From positions 1-64,000 of the forward strand of contig JABVXU010000162.1 in the NCBI GenBank assembly GCA_013365365.1: a stretch of DNA of 64,000 bases. The letters run 5' to 3'. The notes under the pieces were generated by a model. That model was not told the DNA's origin and did not search any database. It was given only the letters and a program-made list of their open reading frames with translations. This document shows positions 41,936 to 53,500 of this stretch, piece by piece. Source of the stretch: Cruorifilaria tuberocauda. Taxonomy: Eukaryota; Nematoda; Chromadorea; Rhabditida; Onchocercidae. The position numbers were made by a program, and so were the translations under genes. Within the stretch, counting starts at the first letter, position 1; every line of letters begins with the position of its first letter.

Positions 41936-44900
41936 ATGAGCCACAATTGGATTCAACAGTCGGCAATACCTGGAAGGTTTGATCAGCATCTCACTTCCTT
42001 TGATTTACATTATCAAAGCAATGTAATTAATGTTCATTTCAGTAGTAATTTTCAAATTTGATCATTTTAGTGTTAGGCCTGTTTATGGTGCTCAGTACCC
42101 TCCATTAACGGAGTACGAGGATTTTGCTAATGATGTTAGCCGAACTGACAGTACCGACAATCAACATTTAAATTCTGGAGCAAAGTTCCAAAATTATGTG
42201 GACAGGTTCGTCTATTTTTACACAGTTTTCAATGAAAATAATCCCTCTTTATAAGAGATCTCATTTTGAAGATATGTGGTATGGTTGGACTAGGAACAAC
42301 CTTGTATTGCTAATATGGCATAGAGTATGTCCAGTTGCTTCAAACAATTGAAGATATTTCTTATATTAACGAGCCACGACTGAACGTCTGACTGTTTTCC
42401 CAGCAATATGGTGTTCCACCTTTTGTCGTGAACAATTGGATTCGCAATTTCACTGCGAATCATCGAATCGAATAAATGAACTGTCTTGTAGTAAACCTCA
42501 CAGTCTACTAGTTTCGGTTTATGAATCTCTGATATAACGACGGTTAAAATAATTCTTATTAATTTTGAAGAAGGAAGTCCTTATTGGTTTCAATTATGAG
42601 TTTGTAATGTTATTCAACTGAATTCATAGTATTGTATTACTTTTTATAGACGGAAAACTCCTAAATATTAACATTTAAACAAAGATGTTTCTGCTAGGAC
42701 TACTTTCTCTAAATAACAACATGTAAAAAAATAAATATCTTTGTTAGGTTTCAGCAAATGAATACGAACTAGGTAAAGCGAACAGGCTTTTCAGCGTGTC
42801 GGATGCTTGGGACGTATCTGTAACACTAGATGAACGGGCTGCTTGCACAAGTGCTGCAAAAGTCCTCGAACGACATGCCAACCTAGTAGCACGTGACTTA
42901 ATAATGCCACCAGTTAATCCAATTCCTTCAAGAAACAGCAAAATACAGGCTATGCAACGTTTGGCTATCCAAAAAGGTAGACGATTTATTTTTTTTTTTC
43001 ATGTTATACCATCTCATTCTTTTAATAGAGAAGATAATAATCATGGTTGTTATTTGAGAACCAATACCTGGAACGGCAGTACCGACAGGAAGCAGTGGAG
43101 TGCATCTATCTATAAATTTATATCCACGGCTACCAGAAGTGAGTATTTTTACTTTTTGAATATTTAATTACGACGTCTAAAAAACATAGAGTATTGGATT
43201 TTTTGAGATTTATCACAATATTTATGCAAAACGTAGGAGGAATAGGCTTTAGTTGTCAGCATCGGTACTTGAGTAAATAAAAATGAATCGATTTAGTTAT
43301 CAAATTAGAATTGGTCTTAGAGTAAGATTAAAATAATGAAGACCAAATCTTTCGTTTTTCGAAAACTGCAGATATCGGTTGAATATGGAAGAACACCATC
43401 AAGTTCAATGATAGGTGGTTCGATAATAACATATGATTCATCGACGACTCGAGGACATACCTTAGGTCACTGTTCCTGTAATTTTATTCATAATTCTAGA
43501 GTAAGATAATAAAATGATTGATATATTGTTTCATGTATACTTATTGCTTCAGCAGTTCTGATCTGGTTATACGGTGGGTATGACTGTCATTATAGCAGAA
43601 CAGTTGCTTATTTCCAAAATTTATGGATTTCTTACAGTTCTTCGACGTGACCATGCTCGCTTTGATCGGTTACGCTCCCAGCTTGGTGTTCACACAGGTC
43701 CATCTTTAAGTCCGAAGAATGGTACACAGTCTTTGAAAACCATAGATATCGATTTAGAGCAGTTGCGTAAGGACTGTTGGATGGGTATACCTCATAAATT
43801 ACGACCGATGATTTGGAGAATATTACTGGTAAACTGGTGCTCTATTTTGCTTCGTTCCCTCATTTTTATTTTTATCTACTTTTTATTTATTTTTGTATCT
43901 TCATAGTTTCATTCAAAAACTTTTGACATTATTATTCGGAATATTACGAAGAGCATAGCTTTTATTTTTAATATTCAATTTTTTAATGTATTCTATTTAA
44001 TGCTTTTTCTGTAAATTAGGGTTATCTTCCAACAAATTTCGAGCGTCGTGAAATAACACTTGCAAGGAAAAGGGAAGAGTATTGGCATTATGTGGAACAA
44101 TATTTTCATACTCGATATGATGAGCAGCATCAGGATACTTTTAGACAGGTTTTGCGAATTGAACCAATTCATTGTATCCTGCACTTCCATTAAAAATATT
44201 AGTAGGAAGATGTAAAAAGAATTTATTTACAGATACATATTGATATTCCGCGTATGTGTCCCCTGATACCGCTTTTCCAACAAAAAATAGTGCAGGAGGT
44301 ATGCTATGAATGTCCTAAATTTTGAATATTTTTTCTTTTTCGTTAACTGATTGTGTTTATTGCTTGCAGATCTTTGAACATATTTTGTATATCTGGGCTA
44401 TTCGTCATCCAGCAAGTGGTTATGTTCAGGGTATCAACGATCTTGTCACACCTTTTTTTGTTGTGTTCCTCTCAGAATTCATATCTGATGGTTAATTTAT
44501 TCTTTAATTCACTGAATACTATTGAGAAATGAAATATCTTATGGATCAGATGATTAAAAACAAGAAAACTAGTTTTAGATACGGAAGTTGGCACATATGA
44601 TGTGAGTCAATTACCACGAGAGCAAATTGAAATCGTTGAAGCGGATAGTTTTTGGTGCGTCACAGCATTGTTAGATACAATCCAGGATAACTATACATTT
44701 GCACAACCAGGTATTCAGCGTAAAGTATCGCAGTTGCGACACCTGATGAGTCGTGTTGACAGTAAGTTCATTTGAACAGAATATGTTCATTTTCCGAATT
44801 ATCATTGAGATAATTATGGAATGCTAGTCATTCAAATTTCAAAAGTAATATTTTCGAGTCAAATATTATATTCTCTTTTACTTTTAGAGCAGCTTCATCG

Positions 44901-45797
44901 TCATTTGGAAGCCCATGGTGTTGAGTACTTGCAATTTGCGTTCCGCTGGATGAATAATGTTCTTATGAGAGAAATCCCTTTGCGAGCCACAATTCGCCTT
45001 TGGGATACTTTTTTGGTAGGTTGACTATTAATCGTGACCAACTTTCTGGTTAATTCTAAATTGTAGTGATATGTTGACTATACTATACGTGTTTCCTAAA
45101 AGCTTCTTGAAAAAAATTTATCGGTGAGTAGACGATGTACTCAGTGAGTTTCGCGAAATTGTGTATAAGCTCCTTACACATGCATGTTTTTTCTGTGGAT
45201 TTTTTTTGATCAACTAATGCTGTATTAGAAGGAACTATGAAAGTCTTAGCTTGCAAATAATTATATGGTATGTAAATATATAACTGTTTCTTGAGCAAAA
45301 GTCTTACCGGGATTACCTAAATTTCTTAATTTTATTTAAGAAAACTTCACATTCTTACAAGATAGCGTGAGAGAGTCTCAGTTTTTTGAGTAATGAAAGC
45401 ATTTATTTTAATTTCAATCCGTCATTTTTCTTAGCTTGCGAAGTTTGAGAATTTTTGCTTATATGTTTAGGTTATTTAGGTCATTTCAGAGTGAAAAAAA
45501 CGGTTTTTCGCAGTTTCATGGTTATGTATGTGCAGCTTTTCTTCGAATGTGGTCTAAGCAATTGCAAGCAGAAAAGGATTTTCAGGTTTCTATAAAGTTT
45601 TACTTATCTTTAAATTGGTGAATTTATGTGTTAATGAATTGAATTGTATATTGCAGGGAATAATGTTACTATTGCAAAATCTTCCGACTCATAGCTGGGG
45701 AGATCAACAGATATGTGAATTAACAGCAGATGCCTTTTCTTTGATGGCACTTTTCGATGGTGCTAAGAATCATTTGGCACACGATGTGAATACGTGA
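41936..45797 (+). CDS. TBC1D22: TBC1 domain family member 22 (Rab GTPase-activating protein)
   Basis: Thirteen exons join in phase to 518 residues, close to the roughly 505 of human TBC1D22B: 41,936-41,976, 42,071-42,205, 42,795-42,976, 43,089-43,138, 43,372-43,465, 43,638-43,828, 44,020-44,148, 44,233-44,298, 44,370-44,490, 44,579-44,761, 44,888-45,015, 45,490-45,585 and 45,657-45,797. The N-terminal VYGAQYPPL and SDAWD blocks are family signatures. The TBC domain fills the C-terminal half. The catalytic arginine finger lies in IHIDIPR (Arg281) and the glutamine finger in YVQ (Gln316), so it should be an active GAP that accelerates GTP hydrolysis on Rabs, probably at the Golgi as in vertebrates. 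The block SGYVQGINDLVTPFFVVFLS is almost identical to vertebrate TBC1D22. Exon 4 is short, and I chose its acceptor because it alone keeps the frame on both sides. The A and B paralogues cannot be told apart here. Confidence 0.95.
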
Positions 45798-46977
45798 TAG
45801 GATTTGGATAACTTTTGCTGCACTAGAATTATTCTTTATTCTTTGATTTCTTTTCCAATAAGCAGCCTGCACTATGCTTAACACACGACCAAAGTTTGTT
45901 AAGTTCTTATCGTTTTCCTTAGCTCTTCAAAGCATCAAACGATGCCAATGTGATCACGGCCATTTCTGTTTACAATTCATTTGGCTTAAACGGAGAAGTA
46001 TAAAGATATACCAGTCCTTTTCCCTCCTTGTGTCACAAAACTTCACTGAGTTCTACTGCTTAAATTGAAACCAATTTAAAATAATTTCACTCCAAGAATG
46101 GTACTTACCGTAGGAAATTCCTCCTTCATAAATCCTTTACAGCTCCCAAAGTTACTAGTGCTCAAATCCTTCTTGAGCATGTTCCCACGGAAGTTGTTTC
46201 TAATTGTGATTGTAGTTCCTTGACCTTATCAAATTTGAAAAAGTGCCTGATTTGATGGAGGTTGTTCTCTCTACTCTAATTTCATACCAAATAAACTATC
46301 TGTTCTTACGCGTTTCGCGTATAACATTTAGTACTCAAAATTTTTATCAGGTTTAATCAACAGACAGGTACATAACCACATGTTAAAAGATTGTTGCTGA
46401 CACATCTAACATTGCTGAAAAATCATACTTTCAACGGCTCGAAGTAGTTCGATGCATTCTCAACAGATGATGGTTAGAGGAGGTGAAACATTAATGTGAT
46501 GAATGCATCTAGTCTATTTTCAAATAAAAAAATGAGTAAAGCGTAACAGGAAGATGTGCTTTGGTCTTGAGATACTAATTCCTAAATTACCATTAATAAA
46601 CAATCCATCGAGTGGAAGAAAAGTGCAAATTCACCGGGATTGAAATTAATAACCCGGAGTGAAGTATAATAAGTCCGCGTATCCACGTGCAATGCAGCAG
46701 TAGTAAGTAATGATATGATACAAAAGCCTGGGACCAGAGGTAGTCTTGTCCAGAAAAACTAGCAGGCATATTTCACGAAAAAACATATGCAACATATAAT
46801 ATACAATACGTGCATGCACAAAATTAGACCCAACCGTTTTAAAAATTCAAGTGCAATGTTTGGTTTGCAAAAAAATTCGAATACAGATAGATAATGAGTA
46901 AAGACAATGCATGAATAGCACAAATATTTTATAACACAGAGATAAAGGAAACCCTTTAATTACTACATGGGTGATGA
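45798..46977. other. Convergent 3' regions of TBC1D22 and DCAF1
   Basis: About 1.2 kb between two converging genes. On plus the first canonical AATAAA after the TBC1D22 stop is at 46,290-46,295, nearly 500 bases downstream, so that gene may have a long 3' UTR. A minus-strand ATTAAA variant is at 46,955-46,960. Short open frames here look random. Confidence 0.5.
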
Positions 46978-46983
46978 TTTATT
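46978..46983 (-). terminator. AATAAA overlapping the predicted DCAF1 stop codon
   Basis: On the minus strand the reading frame ends GAA TAA TAA ATC, so a canonical AATAAA begins inside the stop codon. If used, it would leave a very short 3' UTR. The ATTAAA at 46,955-46,960 is an alternative. Confidence 0.4.
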
Positions 46984-49900
46984 ATTCTCGCTCAGCTCTT
47001 CGCTGCCTTCGAAGTACTGGATTTAAAACTATTGAACTTGAACCCGGATGCATATCTGAATTTGCTGAATCTTCGTCAGGATTGTAGCTAACATCTACTT
47101 CCGTATCGCTATCCGATTCCACTGCTAGCGCTTGAACTTGAAAAAATTTATCTCTCGAGCTCATTGTAAATATTTCGAACTTTTTAAAATCAGGTTTGAA
47201 AAAAATAAAGAAATTTAATTTATATTGGATTACGAATAAAGTATCAAAACTTTCTTCCGTTTAATTTATGTGCGAAAAACTCAGCTGATTGGAAATCGAG
47301 TTTCCACCAGCACATTTTTTATGATTTCCAAATTATACAATGAGAACGTACGTAGGCGAATATCACGTCGATTCGTGCCTGGATCAAAAACAATGTTTAG
47401 AGCCTCACGGTCACCGATTCGTAAAAGAACGCCATTATTTCGTTCCAAATTTTCGCCATTTTCCGAAACGTGATCGTTATCATTTGCCCACTAAATAAGT
47501 TTGAAAATTTCTCAGTTCCCGTTATACTGGAACTAACACTTCAAGCTTATTTGAAAAATTAAATTGGTTAATTTCTAAGCCTTCAGTATGCTAATTATTG
47601 TGCAAATTTCAAAACATATTATCGAACTAGTTATTGGTTATTAATTACCTAAACTAAGTCCAAAGAACGAACCTGTTCATCCTCATCATTTATACTGCCA
47701 TTAAAACTATGTGTCGATTCATATAAGGATCCATCAGTTTCGTCATCAGAATTCTCTTCGGATGAATCCGTAGCAGTCGTATCTCCAAGCGATGTATCCA
47801 TTTCACTTGATGAACCCACATCATCTTCATTATCGTCACCTGTTTCTTCCTTCAAACAATTCTTATTAACATTTCTAAACTTTTAACAAGAACTAAAAGA
47901 TAACTACATGCTACTCGGTAACGTAACCACCCAATAAAATTCAATTGAATATTTCTTGAACATGTTGAAATATAAGGAAAGTATAGATTCATGAAAAAAT
48001 TTATAATTTTATCTTTCATTGTAATGCACAAAAAATGTACTTGCTCATCATCACATTCATCTGCTTCACGGCGTTTCCCAACTTCGTAGAGACGACAAAC
48101 ATTTTCTCGCAATTCTAACAAATCGTCTGCATTCCCATGAGCTTCAATCAAAGCCATATGCTGATCATTATGATCAGCACAAAAATCAAATAAAGCTCGT
48201 TTTGCGTCCACTGTTGTAATTATCTATAAAAAAATTACTGCTACAACATTCCTTCTGAAAGGTAAAACTACTTCATATAGCTATAAAATAAACAAATAAG
48301 GAAAGGAGAGGCAAGTCTACTTTACATCACTTCAGCTCATTCCAAGGAATGAGACTGGAGCATACATATTGAGTAGCACACACAGCCTACTATTTATATT
48401 TTTAAATTATACTTTGTAGGTTGTGGAGTCGAAAGTTCGAAATGAACAAGCAAATGTTTGACGAAAACGATCATCTATTTCTTCGACATCCAAATAAACT
48501 GCTGAAATTTTTCATAATTATTCGAGGAACTGTGCTAACATCTGCCAGATCAGTTTAGATCATATTAACATATAAAGATTCAGTTGCTTGCGGTCATCGG
48601 AATAATTGTTACCCTTTACCCAAGGCTAAAATTAGAATTTTCAGCAGAAGAGAAGAACATACATCCATAAATGGCATCTGTACCACCGCTAAATACAATT
48701 TTACATTGGTCGAGTGCACTGACACTATGCAGCAATTTGAAGTTACGCACATCCCACTGGAAATTCCATCATTAAATTAGTGAAATTTTATTTTATAGAG
48801 ACTAAAAAAAGGCTTTATATCGTCTTGGATTTCATATGATCAATATGCAAAGTCTTCCGAATTTAAAAATCAGAATTAGTACAAAACCTCTGCACATAGG
48901 AGAGCTTTTGGAAAATTTTGAAGGCAGATTACATATAACATCTGACAAGAAAGAATCGCAAAGTAGCTAGCTCCAAAATTAAAAGATTGTAAGTCCAGGG
49001 AAAACCGTCCATTTGATTATATTCAAATATAACGAATCAATGCAAAACAAGAGTAATAGCGATTTAAAAAAACCCATTATAACGCTGCTGAACATAATCT
49101 ATTAATTCTAAGACGAAAATGAAAAACAAACGAACCACTTCCGAATTAATGATAACTTCATTTCCACGTGGATGGAATATACCACAATTCACAGTATTCA
49201 TTTTGTCAAATTTGTGCACCATTTTCACTCCCAATCTCGGATCCCACAATATACCGTCATTCAATACTAATTCATCTCTCGGATCAAATGTTGCCCTGAT
49301 TTAGCAATAAACTATTTAAGAACAGATGCAACTGTATGTTCCATGTCTTATCAATGAATTATACTAATTTTCTAATGGATTTCCATACTGTCAGGGAATA
49401 TTTAATTTAAACATCACGTCGTGTTGTAATAATAACATTTACTTGAAAAGTTAAAATAGAATATCAAACAAGTATAATGTACATAAATTGTTGGCTCGCC
49501 TACCTTCAGTATACAAAAATTACTTATATCCAGCAAATATCCACGCAATTGTAAAGTAGCAACAGATTAGTTTCGGCTATAAATAGCGTAAGAAAGCTCT
49601 AACCTAATAATCAACATTTTGATAAAACATGACACTGATGCCCATCTTTTTGCAAAAAAATGTAAATAATGAACTAACTTGTTGCGTGTATAATTATTTG
49701 CCAAAGTGTCATCAAAAAGACGAACCACAGCTCGACCAGTTTCCGTATCATAAATCTGGAGTTTTGGTTACACAGTGTCAGTGAATTATACTAACTTTGA
49801 AACGATTGCAGCCAGTTTCTCATTTGTTAATAATTATTAGTATGAAAGATTACCCTTTTTAAGGTAAACAAAAACACTAAACCAAAAAAATACCGTTGCT

Positions 49901-50529
49901 TTACTCCCTTGAGTTCCAATGATACGATCTTGAACTGTTTTATTAAACTCAACAAAATATTCGTCCGGGAAATTGATCATATGTTCTTGAGTTTCGCCGA
50001 TACGCCAGAGTGAAGAAAGCGGCTTCACAAAAGCCGATGAAGTAAGCAACAGCGAGCCATCCTCAAAGAATTCGGTAATAACAGTGAAAAATTAAAAATT
50101 AAAATTAATTCCTATTTAAATACCAAGTGTATAAAGCAAACTGAAAGGAAAAACAAAATGATTTACTTTTGATTGTTCGATACCAGTGATTGCACTATGA
50201 TGGCATTCGGTATTCGATTCTTCTGCACCGGTATGTATATTAAACCAGTTCAAAGTCCCAGCATAGGAACCTAACAGTATGTGTTCATCATCAATCTGAA
50301 AAAAACAGACAAAAATCTATCAAGAACCACAAGAAAAGTACGGTTCCCTATTTGAAAGTAAGAAATAAGGAAATGAAATCTATTTCTATGCAGTTTGAAA
50401 AATTACCGAAAAACTACAGCAAGTAAATGTCTCTTCGCTTTCCGTAAATGACCGTACTGGACGAAAACGACTGAAAGCAAAATGAATATCCTCTCTGAAT
50501 CTTTCTCGATTCCAAGCAACCGAAATTAA
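46982..50529 (-). other. DCAF1: DCAF1 exon map 3: exons 26-35, WD40 propeller and tail
   Basis: Exons: 50,529-50,407, 50,295-50,167, 50,061-49,894, 49,755-49,679, 49,295-49,136, 48,756-48,663, 48,501-48,413, 48,223-48,041, 47,849-47,696 (or to 47,673), 47,136-46,982. Conserved blocks include [44 protein letters not shown] and [10 protein letters not shown]. Exon 34 is the acidic tail (Asp/Glu/Ser). The last exon encodes a Ser/Asp segment ending [13 protein letters not shown], a basic end unlike the acidic end of human DCAF1. The better-looking donor at 47,672 (CAG|GTTCGT) would put the last exon out of frame; a donor at 47,695 (GCA|GTATAA) keeps it open. Alternatively the tail ends at 47,649 and the 46,982-47,164 frame is a separate small gene. 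Confidence 0.75.
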
Positions 50530-53500
50530 CTGAAATTAAGAAATCATTATTTTTTTCAATTTCCAATATGACTTGTTTTGCAAACCGATTAAAAAACGAC
50601 TAACAAATATAGCTTAAAACAAACGAGTTACGTTTCATCTTCTGATAATTTAAATGAAATAACTTACCGGACGTCTTAAAAATCGATTGGCAATATTTTT
50701 TGGAGCAAAACGTTTACGCTGCGGTTCCGGACAGTGATGTGGACTGCAATGAAAACATTACGGGTTTGTCTTCTCGAAATTATTTGACTAAAAAAATCGT
50801 TTTCTAAAAAAATTTTAACTTAATGGACTGTTCTGGGAAATTACATGAACATTTCACTGCAACATACTAGTAAAGTGAGAAGGGAGGACACGTGGATACC
50901 GGATTACAACACGACGAATGCTGCTTCCTGAAAAATAATTCAAATGTTAGGATTTACTGCAAAGCTCCATCTTTGTTTCACTTCAAAATAAATCAAGTTG
51001 AAATGATACCTGAAAAAATCAATGATAATTTCGTCCAGATCTTTCGGAGGAACTGGCATCACCGATGGCAATTGAGGACTTATGACACTTTCACCGCTGC
51101 TGGTGACTTCTATTTTTCTAAGGTTTGAACAGCTACTTGCAACGGATGCTCCTGGCGAACTCCCATCAAAATGACGACCTAAGAAAACAAGCATACAAAA
51201 AGGAAAAAAATAAATAAATAATAGAAAATGAAGAAAAATGACGATAGCAATGATTTTTTTTTGAAATCATGAAGAATTTATTAGTTTGAAAGAATATGCA
51301 CTGAAAAGATATGCAATAGTTGCTTATTACTCCCATACAGCAGCTTTGAGCGTGATAAGTACACATTATTTCCTAAAATCCCCTATCTTCCCAAAACAAA
51401 AAAAAAAAAATTCATGTACCAGTAATGCTCAACATCTTTGTTGATTTTGGTATAGATATTGAGGTTGAGGAACTTATTTGGTCTCGCTGTTCGTTAACTG
51501 GTGTATGATCTGTCCTTTAACAAGAAAAATCTGCATGAATGAACACAGCACTTTAAATGCAATCAACTGTTTAAAGAATATAAGGTTCCCTGCCGAAAAA
51601 GAAAAACGAACACCGATTCCACGAAAGTCTGTTTGCAAAACTTTAGACAAGGCACTTACTTTTACCTATTATTTGATAAAATATGGTAATAATATGCAAT
51701 TTGAAGATAAGGCTTTTTTACTAATAGCAATTCAAAATATATTCTTTTAAAATATGACATGTTAACTTGAAATCTTACGCAATGGAAGATACTACTGATT
51801 GTTCACTTTTTCGACGTCGACTGCTACCACCAAAAGTGCTCAAAATTAAAGTTTTTCCTGATACAATATCGCTGTTGACATCAGAAAACGTATTTTCAAA
51901 ACGTTTCGGCTGAAAGACTCCCTTCTATAAATTATGGAACCCTCAGAATCATTCGTGTTTAATGTCGAAAAAAAGGAAATTACCAATGCACCGATAGAAC
52001 GCAGACGAGTGGAAACACGACTTGCAGGTATATCAGGTAAACTGGCTTCAACTTTTAAATTATCCGCTGTTTTGAGCAGACCCTTTTTAATCAGATGTTG
52101 ATGTATCAGTTGCAATAATTCTTTGTCATTGTAAACAACTTTAGTATGAGCAACAATATGCCATTTCCAAAGCTTTTCCTGTAATATTCACAAAATACGC
52201 TTATAGCAATTATATGTGATTCTCGTGTGAATAATAAGTTTATCTCATTAGACATCATCATATTAAAAAAAATATGAGTAGAACATATACTTTCGTCAGA
52301 TCTTTCGGAAAATCATGGATCCGCTTTTTGGTGACTTTTTCAAACAGCAAATGAGCTTGCTCACAAAATTTAGCGTGTTCAGCACGTCGTTCTTGCAGAA
52401 CAGGCTCACGCATCAAACCTGAAATCGAGATAGAAGATATTGGAGAAAAAAACGCAATAATATATTAAAAGCTCCATCTAAAAAAAGTGACTTGGATTGA
52501 TGGAGGAAAAAAGACTGCAACTGAAACGATACCGCAAAGCTCGCTGTTTGCAATAAGCGGCATTACTTCAAGAATCTGACGAACACTTTCGGAACGTGCC
52601 AAGCCGTTGAGAGCCTGACATGCGATTCCGCGAAGTGCATCTGCTTCTGCGATTGGTGTTTCCGTGTACAACAGTTTTTTTAAAATCTACAAAAAAAATA
52701 CATCCGGTGAGATATGAACCGAAACAAAAATGAAAAAGGATAAGAATAAATAGTTGTTTTACTTTCCAAACAATGATGTGTAGGTTTTCATTTTGAATTA
52801 ATTCGTTCGTTATTTAAGACGACAGAACTAATTAAGATATCATCCCGCAAAAGCGGGAATTAATTTTTAGCAAACATCCTCTATAATCTTAAGGTTTTTC
52901 TATATAATATTTAGAAACAGCACAACTAATCCTCGAGGCTGTTAAAAAAATAAAGAGCTTCGGAGCTACATACATGGAGTAGTAAAACAACTTGTTGCTT
53001 TGAGAAACTCGAAAAATAAACAGAATTCAAAGTAGTTTAATTGCATTCTACATTATATGAACAAGCATGGACGTAAGATATAACGAAAAATGTGCATAAG
53101 GTAGAACCTATGCTCTAATAGGAAAAATCTTATGAAGACTAAAAAGCACCATAATCCCATTATTCCTCCGAACAGTACTCCACACTTTTTCTAGAAAAAA
53201 TTCCATTTGTGCTTTTCTTTGTTTTCGAATTTTATAAGGGGTTCCAAAACTTCGGCAGCTTATTCGAGAATCAAAGGAGCATATTAAAATATCACTAGTT
53301 GAAGGAGATATAGCCAAACGTCCACTGTGCTGAAAAAGATGACTGTCTCCATATTTTGTTATTCCTCGACAACTAGCTGGGTAACAAACACCATTTTTGT
53401 GGTGTTCATTTCACACAAAAATCTAAATTTGAACAAATCAAATACCAAAAACCATTCGTACATTTTATTTCATGTATATGGCTTGCTGCTCCATCCATAT

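Noticed and set aside
43031..43167. Longer version of TBC1D22 exon 4 (from 43,031)
   Set aside because: It is open and has an AG before it, but ends in a phase that runs into a stop in exon 5. The acceptor at 43,088 gives closing phases and a better family match.
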